A stretch of 64,000 bases of DNA from CAVSMC01 sp963728935 (GCA_963728935.1 CAVSMC010000001.1:1364001-1428000); one strand, 5' to 3'; shown: positions 33,497 through 42,990, counted from the first letter of the stretch. Notes: generated from the sequence alone by a model not told the origin. Made by a program: numbers and translations.

Positions 33497-35776
33497 ATGA
33501 ATCGTCGCTTCGACGCCTTGACCCTTGGTCTTGCGATCGCCGTTGCGGGAGTGCTCGCGATCTCCGTGCCTCGCGCGGCCGACGTCGAGCAAACGCTCGG
33601 CTTGCAGTGGCTGTTCGCCGTGCGCGGTACGGTTCGCCCGCCCTCGGACGTCGTGATCGTCGCGATGGACGGGGCGTCGGCGCGGCAGCTCGGCCTGCCG
33701 GAAAAACCGCGAGAATGGCCGCGGCAGTTGCACGCTGCCGCGACGCGGTTTCTCGCGCGAGCGGGAGCCCGCGTCATCAGCTTCGACCTCACGTTCGACG
33801 CTGCCGGCGCCTCGTCCGTCGACGATCAGGCGTTTGCCTCGGCCATCGCCGAAGCGGGAAACGTGCTGCTGAGCGATTCGTTACGCACGGAGAACATCAG
33901 TGTGCAGGGGCCCGACGGGCGCGTCATCGGAGGTGTGGAAATCGAACGGCCCGTCCCGCCGAACGCGACGCTCGAGCAAGCCGCCGCCGGCCACGCACCG
34001 TTCCTTCTGCCGAAAGGCTCGCGTGTCGACGCGTACTGGACGTTCAGAGGCGGTGCCGGCGACGCGCCCACGCTGCCGGTCATGGCGCTGCAGTTGTACG
34101 CATCGGGGGCGACCGACGACTTCATCGCATTGCTGCGACAGGTCGATTCGCGAATCGCGTTACCGAATCGCATCGGCGAGCGCACCGTCGCGAACGCCGA
34201 CGAGGGCCGCCGATTCGCGATATCGATACGCGAGGCGATGCGCAGCGATCCCGCTCTTGCGCATCGGATGCTCGCCCGGCTGCGCGACACCGGCGGGCGC
34301 GACAATTCGTCGCAGCGGGAGCGCCTGGTCCGCGCGCTGGTCACGCTCTACTCGGCCGACGAAATGAGTTTCCTCGACTTCTACGGACCTGCTCGCACGA
34401 TCGCCACCGTGCCGTACCACCGGGTGATCGAGGCAGCCCGTTCGCTTGGCGCACAGCCGGCACCCGATGGCCTCGCCGCGCTGTTCCGGGACAAGGCAGT
34501 GTTCGTAGGATATGCGGCCGCCTCGCAGTCCGAGCAGGATCTGGTCCGCGACGACTACCGCACGGTGTTCTCGCAGTCGAGCGGACTCGACATCAGCGGC
34601 GTCGAAATCGCTGCGACCGCATTCGCCAACCTGCTCGACGGGCGGCCGATCAGGGGGCTCGAGCGCTTCGGCCAGATCGCGATCGTCGCGCTCTGGGGCC
34701 TCGTGCTCGGCGTCGCATGCCGGCTGTTGCGACCCGGGCGCGCTGCCGTGCTCGCCGCGGTACTCGCCTCGGCGTACGCGGTCGTCGCGTTCGAGCGCTT
34801 CGCCGACGCCTCGATCTGGCTGCCATCGATCGTTCCGCTCGGCGTCCAGTTGCCCGCAGCGCTGGTCGCCGGACTGTTGCTCAACTATCGCGAAAGCCGG
34901 CGTGAGCGCGAGCTCGTCAAGCAGGCGTTCGCCCAATTCCTTCCGAGCTCGGTGGTCGACCAGCTTGCGCAGACCATCGGACCGGTGACATCGGCCAATC
35001 GGCTCGTTTACGGCGCATGCCTCGCCACCGACGTCGAACGCTACACGACGCTCGCCGAAACGATGGATCCGCAGGAGCTCGGCACGCTGATGAACGCGTA
35101 CTACGCGGAGATGTTCGGACCCGTCGAGCGGCTGGGTGGCATCGTCGACGACGTCGTCGGCGACGCGATGGTCGCCGTCTGGGCCGCGACGTCCGCCGAT
35201 GCGCGTTTGAGGGACAACGCTTGCGAGGCTGCGCTGGAAATCGTCGCGGCGGTCGACCGCTTCAACCGTGCGAAACCGGGACGGCCGCCGCTACCGACGC
35301 GGTTCGGCTTGCATTCGGGGCATATGCTCCTCGGCAGCATCGGGGCGTCGCGCCATTACGAATACCGCGCCGTCGGCGACATCGTCAACACGGCGTCGCG
35401 CATCCAAGGCCTGAACAAGACGCTCGGCACGACGCTTCTCGCCTCGGCGCAAACGGTTGAGGGATTGCATCGCTTTGCGACCCGCCCGCTCGGATCGTTC
35501 CTGATGGCTGGCAAGACGAGCGCCGTCGCCGTGGTCGAGATCGCGGGCTTCGTCGATGCGATCGATGGCGCACGCGTGGAGCTGCACGCGATGTTCGCGG
35601 CCGCGCTCGACGAGTATTGTGCGGGCCGATGGCGCGAAGCGGCGGAGCGTTTCGCTGCGATCCTGCGCCCCAACCCCAACGATGGCCCGTCGCGCTTCTA
35701 TGCCAGCCGCTGCGAGGAGCTGCTGCGCAGTCCACCCGCCACCTGGACCCCGACGCTTCGCATCGACGTCAAGTGA
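33497..35776 (+). CDS. CHASE2-domain adenylate/guanylate cyclase
   Basis: A 759-residue membrane cyclase. A first helix (ALTLGLAIAVAGVLAISVP) is followed by a periplasmic CHASE2 domain of about 360 residues (LQWLFAVRGTVRPPSDVVIV, RVISFDLTFDA, DKAVFVGYAA, GLDISGVEIAATAFANLLDG). Three helices span about 385-460. The C-terminal class III catalytic domain has metal-binding Asp512 (CLATDVERY) and Asp556 (VVGDAMVAVW), and the VGDIVNTASRIQGLN segment. A short helical tail of about 80 residues follows. ATG 33497 gives the expected N-terminal helix. The gene is divergent from the cNMP-binding channel and upstream of the FecR-TPR-barrel gene. Confidence 0.9.
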   Translation: MNRRFDALTLGLAIAVAGVLAISVPRAADVEQTLGLQWLFAVRGTVRPPSDVVIVAMDGASARQLGLPEKPREWPRQLHAAATRFLARAGARVISFDLTFDAAGASSVDDQAFASAIAEAGNVLLSDSLRTENISVQGPDGRVIGGVEIERPVPPNATLEQAAAGHAPFLLPKGSRVDAYWTFRGGAGDAPTLPVMALQLYASGATDDFIALLRQVDSRIALPNRIGERTVANADEGRRFAISIREAMRSDPALAHRMLARLRDTGGRDNSSQRERLVRALVTLYSADEMSFLDFYGPARTIATVPYHRVIEAARSLGAQPAPDGLAALFRDKAVFVGYAAASQSEQDLVRDDYRTVFSQSSGLDISGVEIAATAFANLLDGRPIRGLERFGQIAIVALWGLVLGVACRLLRPGRAAVLAAVLASAYAVVAFERFADASIWLPSIVPLGVQLPAALVAGLLLNYRESRRERELVKQAFAQFLPSSVVDQLAQTIGPVTSANRLVYGACLATDVERYTTLAETMDPQELGTLMNAYYAEMFGPVERLGGIVDDVVGDAMVAVWAATSADARLRDNACEAALEIVAAVDRFNRAKPGRPPLPTRFGLHSGHMLLGSIGASRHYEYRAVGDIVNTASRIQGLNKTLGTTLLASAQTVEGLHRFATRPLGSFLMAGKTSAVAVVEIAGFVDAIDGARVELHAMFAAALDEYCAGRWREAAERFAAILRPNPNDGPSRFYASRCEELLRSPPATWTPTLRIDVK

Positions 35777-35820
35777 TCCGAGTGCGGACCATACACGTTG
35801 CCGAGGCGTGCCACGGCAGG

Positions 35821-35848
35821 TTGATTCGCTATTGCTGTAGTCTATACT
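35821..35848 (+). promoter_or_regulatory. Sigma-70-type promoter of the FecR-TPR-barrel cluster
   Basis: TTGATT (35821-35826) and TATACT (35843-35848) are separated by 16 nt. It lies 72 nt before the ATG at 35921 and after the cyclase stop at 35776. The three genes that follow are packed closely, so this promoter probably drives all of them. Confidence 0.6.
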
Positions 35849-35920
35849 TTGGCGACGCCAGGCCATCGGCCACACGACCACGCAGGTCGCATCCTGCGTT
35901 GCACGTAGACGGGCCCGCCA

Positions 35921-38900
35921 ATGACGAGCGACACAGGGAGAGCAAAGGATCTGCCGTGTAAGCCGCTGACCGGGAGCGCGGCGCGTGCGCTCGCCGCGCT
36001 CGCTCTGCTATACGCATCGGTCGCGTTCGACGCGCGTGCGGCCGATACGTGCACGCCGGCGCTGGCGCGGGTCGTCTCGTTGCAGGGCGACGTGGAGCTG
36101 CGCAAGAGCGGCGCCGACTGGAAGCCGGCGGAGCTCGATGCGGCGCTGTGCGCCGGCGACGCCATTCGCGTTCGTCAGCGGGCCCGCGCGGCACTGCTGC
36201 TCGCCAATGAAACGACGGTTCGCCTCGACCAGGGTACCGAGCTCGCGGTCTCGCCGCCCGACCCGCGCAAGGCGACGCTGCTCGAGCAACTCGGCGGCGC
36301 GATTCACGTCATTTCGCGCACGCCGCAGCCCTACCGGGTCCGCACGCCGTTCGTCAACGCCAACGTGGAAGGCACGGAGTTCCTCGTGCAGGTCGATGCG
36401 GATCGCGCCCGCGTCGCCGTGTTCGAAGGCCGCGTCGTAGCCGACAACGACGCCGGCAGCGTCACCGTCATGAGTGGCGAGCAAGCCGTCGCGGTGCGCG
36501 GCGCCGCGCCGACGAAGGAAACGCTGGTACGACCGCGAGAAGCCGTTCAGTGGACGCTCTACTTCCCGACGTTGATCGACGCGCAGGCAGCCAACGCGCT
36601 GTCGGGCACGGCGGCGGAGCCCGCGTTGCAGGACGCGCTTCGGCTGTACCGCGAACGCAGGCTTTCCGATGCGCTCTCGCGGCTCGACACGATTGCTGCT
36701 GACGCGCGCAGCGCGCGCGTGCTCACGTTTCGTGCCGCGCTGCTGCTCGCCGTCGGCCGTCTCGACGAAGCGCGACCGCAGATCGAGCGCGCGATCTCGC
36801 TCGATGCGCGCAATGCCGACGCGCTCGCGCTGCAATCGATCATCGCGGTGGTCGAGAACGACACGGCGCGCGCGCTCGAACGCGCGAACGCGGCCGTCGC
36901 GATCGACCCGCGATCGCCGGCCGCGTGGATCGCGCTCTCGTACGCGCAACAGGCACGGTTCGATATCGAGCCTGCGCGCGACAGCGTGCGCAAGGCGATC
37001 GAGCTCGACGGGCGCAATGCGCTTGCGCGGGCCCGACTTGCCGAGCTCGAGATGTCGCTCGGTGATCTCGACGCGGCCGTGGCCGACGCAACGCGCGCAG
37101 TGGAAATCGACCCGCGATCGGCCAAGGCGCGAAGCGTGCTCGGGTTCGCCTCGCTCGCGCGCATCGACACGGCCGCCGCGAGGACGGCGTTCCAGGAGGC
37201 GATCGCTTTCGACGATGCGGACCCGCTGCCGCGGCTCGGATTGGGGCTCGCGATGATTCGCGACGGCGATCTGCAGGGCGGGCGCGAGCAGATCGAAGTT
37301 GCGTTGAGCCTCGATCCCGAGCGTGCGCTGATCCGAAGCTACGTCGGCAAGGCGTATTACGAGGAGCGTCGTGAAGACCTCGCCGCTGCGCAGTTCGGCA
37401 TCGCGAAGTCGCTCGACCCGAACGACCCGACATCGTGGTTCTATGACGCGATTCTCAAGGAGTCGCAGAACCGGCCGGTCGAGGCGCTCGACGATGTGCG
37501 TAAATCGATCGAGCTCAACAACAATCGCGCCGTCTATCGGTCTCGTTTGCTGCTCGACGAGGACCAGGCCGCGCGCACTGTTACGGAGGCGAGGATCTAC
37601 ACCGACATCGGCTTCGATCAGCTTGCGCTCAACGCGGGCACCGATTCGCTCGCGGCCGACCCGACGAACTCGGCGGCGCACCGGCTGCTCGCCGATACGT
37701 ATGTGGATCTGCCGCGGCGCAACATCGCACGGGTGAGCGAGCTGTTGCAATCCCAGCTGCGTCAGCCGCTGACGATGACGCCCACGCAAATGCAATTGGC
37801 CGAAGAGCGCTTCGTCGTGCTGCGCGGGGCCGGTCCCACTGCCGCGGGATTCAACGAGTTCAACACGCTCTTCAATCGGAATGGCCTGGGCCTACAGGGT
37901 AGCGCAATCGTCGGTGGCAACAGCACGGCCGGAGACGAGTTGCTCGTGTCGGGCATTCATGGGCGATGGGGTTACAGCATCGGCCAGCTCGCCTACCACA
38001 CTGACGGGTTTCGCGAGAACAACGATTCGAAGAATTCAATCTACGATGCGTTCGTCCAGTACGAGGCGAACGAGTTGTTCAGCGTTCAGGCGGAGATTCG
38101 AAGGTCGAAGTGGACGTTCGGCGACCCCGTGCTGCGGTTCGATCCGCAGCTGTTCCTCCCCGATCGCAATCGGCAGGACTTCACGTCGTATCGGATCGGC
38201 GCTCGTTACCGCTTCAGCCCTCGCTCGGAGCTGGTGGCGTCAGCAATAGCACTCGACAGCGGAGTCACCAACGGGCAGTTCGGCAACACGATCATCGACC
38301 AGGACTTCAAGACATACATCGGCGAGGTGCAGCACACGTGGCGCGATCGGTTGTTCGACATCGTCACCGGGGTGGGCGCGTATTCCGAAAAGAACCATAC
38401 CGCTTTCTTCGGTGAAGTCTTCGAGTCCACGCCGCGAGCGAGCACGATCTACACCTACGGCACCGTGCGGCCATTCGGCGACGCGCTGAGTATTCTCGTC
38501 GGTGTGAGCTTCGACCATCTGGACGCGACGGACCAGCTCGGTGGCTCGAAGAATCAGACGAATCCCAAAGTGGGCCTCACGTGGGCGATTACGTCTTCGA
38601 CGGTGCTTCGCGTCGCGAGCTTTCGCACGCTGAAACGGCGCTTCTTCGCGAACCAGACGCTCGAGCCGACGGAAGTGGCGGGATTCAACCAGTTCTTCGA
38701 CGATCAGAACGGCACCGACGCACGAGGGGCCGGTGCCGCACTGGAGCAGCGTTTCTCCGATCGATTGTTCGCCGGCATCGATGTGGAGCGCCGGTTCCTG
38801 AAAATTCCGCAGGATTTCACCACCAACGAAGTGTTCGACTGGCGCGAGCATGAAGGATCGGCGTATGTCTACTGGGCGCCGCACGACCGCGTCGCGCTGT

Positions 38901-39286
38901 CAGGCAGATACAAGTACGAGCGATTCGAGAGACCTCCCGAATTCCCCGGCGTCGAATTCTTTACCGAAGTGACGACGCACACGATGCCGCTGCGTCTCGA
39001 TTTCCATCATCCGGCCGGATTCATCGCGCGCGCGACCGCAACGCGTGTGAATCAACACGGCATGTTCTACTCGTCGTCGGGCAGCCCCGATCCGGAACCG
39101 GGATCGAGCCGGTTCTGGGTCGTCGATGCAGCGCTTGGTTATCGCTTCCCCAAGAGGCTCGGAATGGTGACCGCCGAAGTCAAGAATCTCTTCGACAAGT
39201 CATTTCAGTATCAGGAGACGGATCCGTTGACGCCGGCATTTGCCAGGCACCGCGTTTTCTTTCTGCGCGCCGCGTTCGCGTTCTAG
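35921..39286 (+). CDS. FecR-domain / TPR / outer-membrane beta-barrel fusion protein
   Basis: An 1121-residue envelope protein with an unusual layout. A signal peptide (cut near residue 40, ARAADTC) precedes a FecR-type beta domain at about 45-200 (LARVVSLQGDVELR, AGDAIRVRQRARAALLLANE, TPFVNANVEGTEFLVQVD). Residues 230-600 are about ten tetratricopeptide-like repeats (IAVVENDTARALERANAAVA, AIELDGRNALARARLAELEM). From about 640 to the end lies a beta-barrel of alternating strands (SGIHGRWGYSIGQLAYHTDG, SYRIGARYRFSPRSELVASA) finishing in RAAFAF with terminal Phe, as outer-membrane barrels do. TPR-then-barrel recalls PgaA and BcsC exporters; a FecR head is new to me. No TonB box or plug is seen. 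Confidence 0.82.
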   Translation: MTSDTGRAKDLPCKPLTGSAARALAALALLYASVAFDARAADTCTPALARVVSLQGDVELRKSGADWKPAELDAALCAGDAIRVRQRARAALLLANETTVRLDQGTELAVSPPDPRKATLLEQLGGAIHVISRTPQPYRVRTPFVNANVEGTEFLVQVDADRARVAVFEGRVVADNDAGSVTVMSGEQAVAVRGAAPTKETLVRPREAVQWTLYFPTLIDAQAANALSGTAAEPALQDALRLYRERRLSDALSRLDTIAADARSARVLTFRAALLLAVGRLDEARPQIERAISLDARNADALALQSIIAVVENDTARALERANAAVAIDPRSPAAWIALSYAQQARFDIEPARDSVRKAIELDGRNALARARLAELEMSLGDLDAAVADATRAVEIDPRSAKARSVLGFASLARIDTAAARTAFQEAIAFDDADPLPRLGLGLAMIRDGDLQGGREQIEVALSLDPERALIRSYVGKAYYEERREDLAAAQFGIAKSLDPNDPTSWFYDAILKESQNRPVEALDDVRKSIELNNNRAVYRSRLLLDEDQAARTVTEARIYTDIGFDQLALNAGTDSLAADPTNSAAHRLLADTYVDLPRRNIARVSELLQSQLRQPLTMTPTQMQLAEERFVVLRGAGPTAAGFNEFNTLFNRNGLGLQGSAIVGGNSTAGDELLVSGIHGRWGYSIGQLAYHTDGFRENNDSKNSIYDAFVQYEANELFSVQAEIRRSKWTFGDPVLRFDPQLFLPDRNRQDFTSYRIGARYRFSPRSELVASAIALDSGVTNGQFGNTIIDQDFKTYIGEVQHTWRDRLFDIVTGVGAYSEKNHTAFFGEVFESTPRASTIYTYGTVRPFGDALSILVGVSFDHLDATDQLGGSKNQTNPKVGLTWAITSSTVLRVASFRTLKRRFFANQTLEPTEVAGFNQFFDDQNGTDARGAGAALEQRFSDRLFAGIDVERRFLKIPQDFTTNEVFDWREHEGSAYVYWAPHDRVALSGRYKYERFERPPEFPGVEFFTEVTTHTMPLRLDFHHPAGFIARATATRVNQHGMFYSSSGSPDPEPGSSRFWVVDAALGYRFPKRLGMVTAEVKNLFDKSFQYQETDPLTPAFARHRVFFLRAAFAF

Positions 39287-39324
39287 CGGGGCGCACCGTT
39301 ACTCACAGGCCAATCAACCAGAGG

Positions 39325-39879
39325 ATGACGAATATGATTCGAAACACCGGACAAATGGGCGCGCGGGTCGGCCGAATCGTGCGCGTTGTCGTTTCGCTGC
39401 TCGCAGCATCGCTCGCGTTGGGGGCGCTGCCGGCGTCTGCGCAGGCACGCTTTACCTCAGCCAATCAAACGGTCGGCCTGTACCGCGCCTTCTATTACAT
39501 GCTCGATGACAACAACAAGCCGAAGCTGATTCATATCGAGATCGTGCCGGCGGATGCGAAGCGCGATCTCAACTGGCTGCCGAAGAACTTCTCTGTGCCG
39601 AAGCCGCCGAAGAAGCCGATCGATACGACAGCGACAGCCGTTATCGGACAGGACGCGGTCTTCGCGATCTACTATGGAATCGACTTCGCAAAGCCGAGAC
39701 CGCGCGTCGGACGGCCGCTCGTGGGCGAGGACATTCGCGAGAAAGCGCTCGCGATCGAATGGATATCGGAAGTCGATACGGGCCGCACCATCAATTGCGC
39801 GAACGAGGAGGGCCCCGACGTGTGCGCTTTTCCTAAGGCGTGCCATTGCGGTTTCTCGGGCGGCTGCTGCTGCTACTGA
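39325..39879 (+). CDS. Secreted protein with cysteine-rich C-terminal tail
   Basis: A 184-residue protein with a signal peptide (VVVSLLAASLALGALPASAQA). The mature part has no recognisable domain: SANQTVGLYRAFYYMLDDNN, a Pro/Lys stretch (VPKPPKKPIDTT), then AVFAIYYGIDFAKPRPRVG. It ends with seven cysteines in the last 29 residues (INCANEEGPDVCAFPKACHC, GFSGGCCCY). No family is known to me. It lies 38 nt after the FecR-TPR-barrel gene and before a subtilisin-like protease. A second in-frame ATG at 39334 is an alternative start. It could be a substrate exported or processed by its neighbours. Confidence 0.75.
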   Translation: MTNMIRNTGQMGARVGRIVRVVVSLLAASLALGALPASAQARFTSANQTVGLYRAFYYMLDDNNKPKLIHIEIVPADAKRDLNWLPKNFSVPKPPKKPIDTTATAVIGQDAVFAIYYGIDFAKPRPRVGRPLVGEDIREKALAIEWISEVDTGRTINCANEEGPDVCAFPKACHCGFSGGCCCY

Positions 39880-39899
39880 CCCGATTGGGCTCGACGCGC

Positions 39900-41993
39900 G
39901 TGCGCACCGCCCGTAGAAAGGTTCTCAAACGGTTGGCCGCGCTCGCGGCCGCCACGCTGCTGCCGTTGCGGGTAGCGGCCCAGGGCCAGGGCGACGCGCG
40001 GCCGGGTGCAGGCGAACGTGCGCCGGGCGCGCCGGATTCGCGTTCCGGTCGGCCGCGCCTGAGCGTTTCGGTTCACGAACCCGGTGGCGCCCACCTCGAG
40101 AAGCGTTCCCGCGTGAGCGTGCGTCGCGGCGACGAGGCGGCGATCGAACTGCAGCGCATCGGCCGCAAGCTCACGTACGAGGCGAGCGTCGAGCCGGGTA
40201 CCTATCGTCTTCACGTCGACGCGCCCGGCTTCGCCGAAGTCGACTACGACGTCGTGATCGGCACCGACGATCTGGCGATTCCGGTTTATCTCGGCATGCC
40301 CGGGTGGCCCTGGTATCGAATGGGACGCAGCATCGTCCCATTCGACCCCCACGACGATCGCGTTGCGGTGGCGTTTGTCGGAAAGCCACCGTCCAAGCAA
40401 CAGCTCGATGCGCTGTTGGCTCGCGTCCGCGCGCTCGGCCTCCGCGCTTATCCCACGGTGGACAAGTACTTCGTGGCGGATCGTTCGATCGCCTACTTCC
40501 GCGCGAGAGATCCAGGCGCGAAGATCTTCACCGACGACGGCACGCCGGGGGCGAGCGTAGTCGACAAACTGGCGGCGCTGTTCGAAAAGGACAGCGTGAG
40601 AATCGGCCTGCCGATCGACGACCGCCCCGGGCAGATCAAGATCCTCGACAACCAGTATGTGGTCGCGTTCGCGAAGCCGTTCTCGCCCGACCGCATCCGT
40701 CAATTCGCGGAGTCCCAGGGCGCAGTCGCCGAACCGGTCCAGGGCCTCGTAAACACGTGGCGGTTCCAGTTCAACGACCGAGCGAACTATCGCGACCACC
40801 TGAGAAAGGTCGAGTCGATCCGAACTCAAACCGAGTTCGACGTGCTGTACGCGGAGCCCAACCTGATCTTCCAGGTCAGCAACCATCAATGCACCGACAG
40901 CGCCGTTGGATCAAGCTGCTCAGCTGCTCCGTCGTCGAGCGCGACGAATGATCCGTGGTCCAAATGTCAGACCAATCTGCTGCTGCAAGGCGTTCCGGAC
41001 GCGTGGTGCTTTCTCGAGCAAAAGCTCGGGGCGGCGTCGAGGTTCGGCAGCGACGACGTCTGCGTCGCGACCGTCGACTGCGGGATCAACGAGCAACATC
41101 CGGATCTTCCCGCAGGCAAAGTTGAGTACATCAGCCTTTGCGGCAGCTGTCTCCGTTCGCCGAATGACACGCACGGCATCGCCGTGCTGGGGATCATATC
41201 CGCGCAGCCGAACAACAATAAGGGAATTTCCGGTATCGCGCCCGGCGTTCATCACGTCGCCATTCAAATGCAGACGCACTGGTTGGATTCGACGTGGTAT
41301 TCGCAGATGATTACCTGGCTGAGCGGCGTCGATCCGTTGACGGGCGTATTCCCGGCGCTCGCTCGGCCAGCGGACATCATCAGCTGCTCGCATGGCAGCG
41401 GAACCATGCCGACGCCGAGCACCATCGAGCAGGTATTCAACCGCGTCACCAACGAAGGCCGGAAAGACCCCGCCTCCGGCCAAGCACTCGGCACGGTGCT
41501 CGTCTATTCCGCCGGCAACGGCAATACCGACATCACGGGGACTCAGGCGCTAGCGACGGGTCCGCACGTGATCGCCGTCGGCAACACGCTACCGGCCGAC
41601 AGCTCCGGCGAAGAGGTTCGGGAGCCGACTTCGAACAAAGGCGACCGTCTCGATTTGTGCGCGCAAGGGCAGCTTGCCCCGTCACTCTATTTCGATCCGA
41701 CGCGCACGGTTCCGGGTCCGCGTGGATCCTGTCAGCCCGTAAAGCCGACGGGAGGTGCGTATCGGTTCAAAGGCACGTCCGCCGCATGTCCGATGGTCGC
41801 CGCGACGGCGGCGCTGATGCTGACGATCAACAAGAAGCTAACGTCGCAGCAGATCCGGGACAAGCTGCGCGACACGGCACAATGCGTCGATCCCGTCGAT
41901 GGCGATTGGGTCGGTCATCGCAGTTATCTCTACGGTTCCGGCCGGCTGGACGTGCACGCCGCTGTCAAGGCAGCCGACCCTTCATCGCTCTGA
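39900..41993 (+). CDS. Subtilisin-like (S8) serine protease with long N-terminal pro-region
   Basis: About 697 residues from GTG 39900. The first residues carry a twin-arginine-like signal (TARRKVLKRLAALAAATLLP), so Tat export is possible; the frame is open to GTG 39840, overlapping the previous gene. A beta-sandwich-like domain (about 40-130) and two propeptide-like segments follow, the second ending in FDVLYAEPNLIFQ. The S8 catalytic domain has Asp393 (VATVDCGI), His425 (DTHGIAVLG), the oxyanion Asn (YSAGNGN) and Ser627 (GTSAACPM). The catalytic domain holds many Cys (SLCGSCLRSP, ISCSHG, AQCVDP), so it is probably disulfide-rich and secreted. Confidence 0.85.
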   Translation: MRTARRKVLKRLAALAAATLLPLRVAAQGQGDARPGAGERAPGAPDSRSGRPRLSVSVHEPGGAHLEKRSRVSVRRGDEAAIELQRIGRKLTYEASVEPGTYRLHVDAPGFAEVDYDVVIGTDDLAIPVYLGMPGWPWYRMGRSIVPFDPHDDRVAVAFVGKPPSKQQLDALLARVRALGLRAYPTVDKYFVADRSIAYFRARDPGAKIFTDDGTPGASVVDKLAALFEKDSVRIGLPIDDRPGQIKILDNQYVVAFAKPFSPDRIRQFAESQGAVAEPVQGLVNTWRFQFNDRANYRDHLRKVESIRTQTEFDVLYAEPNLIFQVSNHQCTDSAVGSSCSAAPSSSATNDPWSKCQTNLLLQGVPDAWCFLEQKLGAASRFGSDDVCVATVDCGINEQHPDLPAGKVEYISLCGSCLRSPNDTHGIAVLGIISAQPNNNKGISGIAPGVHHVAIQMQTHWLDSTWYSQMITWLSGVDPLTGVFPALARPADIISCSHGSGTMPTPSTIEQVFNRVTNEGRKDPASGQALGTVLVYSAGNGNTDITGTQALATGPHVIAVGNTLPADSSGEEVREPTSNKGDRLDLCAQGQLAPSLYFDPTRTVPGPRGSCQPVKPTGGAYRFKGTSAACPMVAATAALMLTINKKLTSQQIRDKLRDTAQCVDPVDGDWVGHRSYLYGSGRLDVHAAVKAADPSSL

Positions 41994-42012
41994 GGCTGTC
42001 GCTGCCGGGCTG

Positions 42013-42990
42013 CTACGGTTTCGCCATTTCGTCGGCGACGTATTCGCGCACCACCGTCTCGAAATCCGTATCCGCCCGCATCCCGAGCGTGCGCCCGCGC
42101 ACCGATTCGAACCGCGCCGGCCACGTCGAGACGATGCGCGCGATCGCGGGATCGTGCTGCCACTTGACGCGGGCCGCGACGGCTTCGCCGGCGACGCGGC
42201 GCAACGCTGCCACCATTTCGCCGGCGCTCACCGAGAATCCCGGAACGTTGACCGCGCGCAGCGGCCCGAACCCCGAGCCGTCCGCTTCGTGACCGACGAT
42301 CAGATTGTCGATCACCGTGCGCGGCGACGTCACCCACATCGCGGTCTCCGGCGCAACAGGACAGATCGCGTCGACGCCGGCCAACGGCTCGCGGATGACG
42401 CCGCTCGCGAACGATGACGCGGCCTTGTTCGGCTTGCCCGGCCGCACCGTCACCGTCGGCAGGCGAAGGCTGCGGCCGTCGATCATGCCCTTGCGCGACA
42501 TGTCGTGGACCAACAGTTCGCTGATGGCCTTCTGCGTTCCGTACGACGATTGCGGCGTGATCGGCGCATCGTCGGGGACAGGGTCGGGGAGCTTGCCGCC
42601 GAAAACCGCCAGCGAGCTCGCGAAGACGAATTTCGGCGGCGATGAAAGCGTGCGGCAGTGCTCGAGGAGTGTGCGCGTCGCATCGACGTTGACGCGCATG
42701 CCCACATCGAATTCGGCTTCCGCCTGACCGCTGACGACGGCGGCGAGGTGGAACACGCTCGCGGTGTCGGCGGTGATCGCGCGCTCGATCACCGCGGGAT
42801 CCGCAAGATCGCCGGCGATTTCGCGTACACGGGCGTCATCGATGCGCGGCGCCGACGCGACGTCGAGCAGCACGATCTCGCTGACGTCACGTGCGTGGCC
42901 ATGCGCATCGGTGAGCGCGCGACGGGCGAGGATTGCACGAGCAAGGCGTTGGCCGAGAAAGCCGGCGCCGCCGGTGATGACGATCCGCAT
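42013..42990 (-). CDS. denD: D-erythronate dehydrogenase-like NAD-dependent epimerase/dehydratase
   Basis: A 325-residue extended SDR. The NAD motif is ITGGAGFLGQRLA. FHLAAVVSGQAEAEFDVGMR, ASSLAVFGG, the catalytic Tyr/Lys in SSYGTQKAISELL and LRLPTVTVRPGKPNKAASSF match the DenD family, which oxidises D-erythronate at C2. AGGAG lies 6 nt before the ATG at 42990. No other den genes are adjacent, so the substrate is inferred from similarity alone. Confidence 0.85.
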   Translation of the reverse strand: MRIVITGGAGFLGQRLARAILARRALTDAHGHARDVSEIVLLDVASAPRIDDARVREIAGDLADPAVIERAITADTASVFHLAAVVSGQAEAEFDVGMRVNVDATRTLLEHCRTLSSPPKFVFASSLAVFGGKLPDPVPDDAPITPQSSYGTQKAISELLVHDMSRKGMIDGRSLRLPTVTVRPGKPNKAASSFASGVIREPLAGVDAICPVAPETAMWVTSPRTVIDNLIVGHEADGSGFGPLRAVNVPGFSVSAGEMVAALRRVAGEAVAARVKWQHDPAIARIVSTWPARFESVRGRTLGMRADTDFETVVREYVADEMAKP

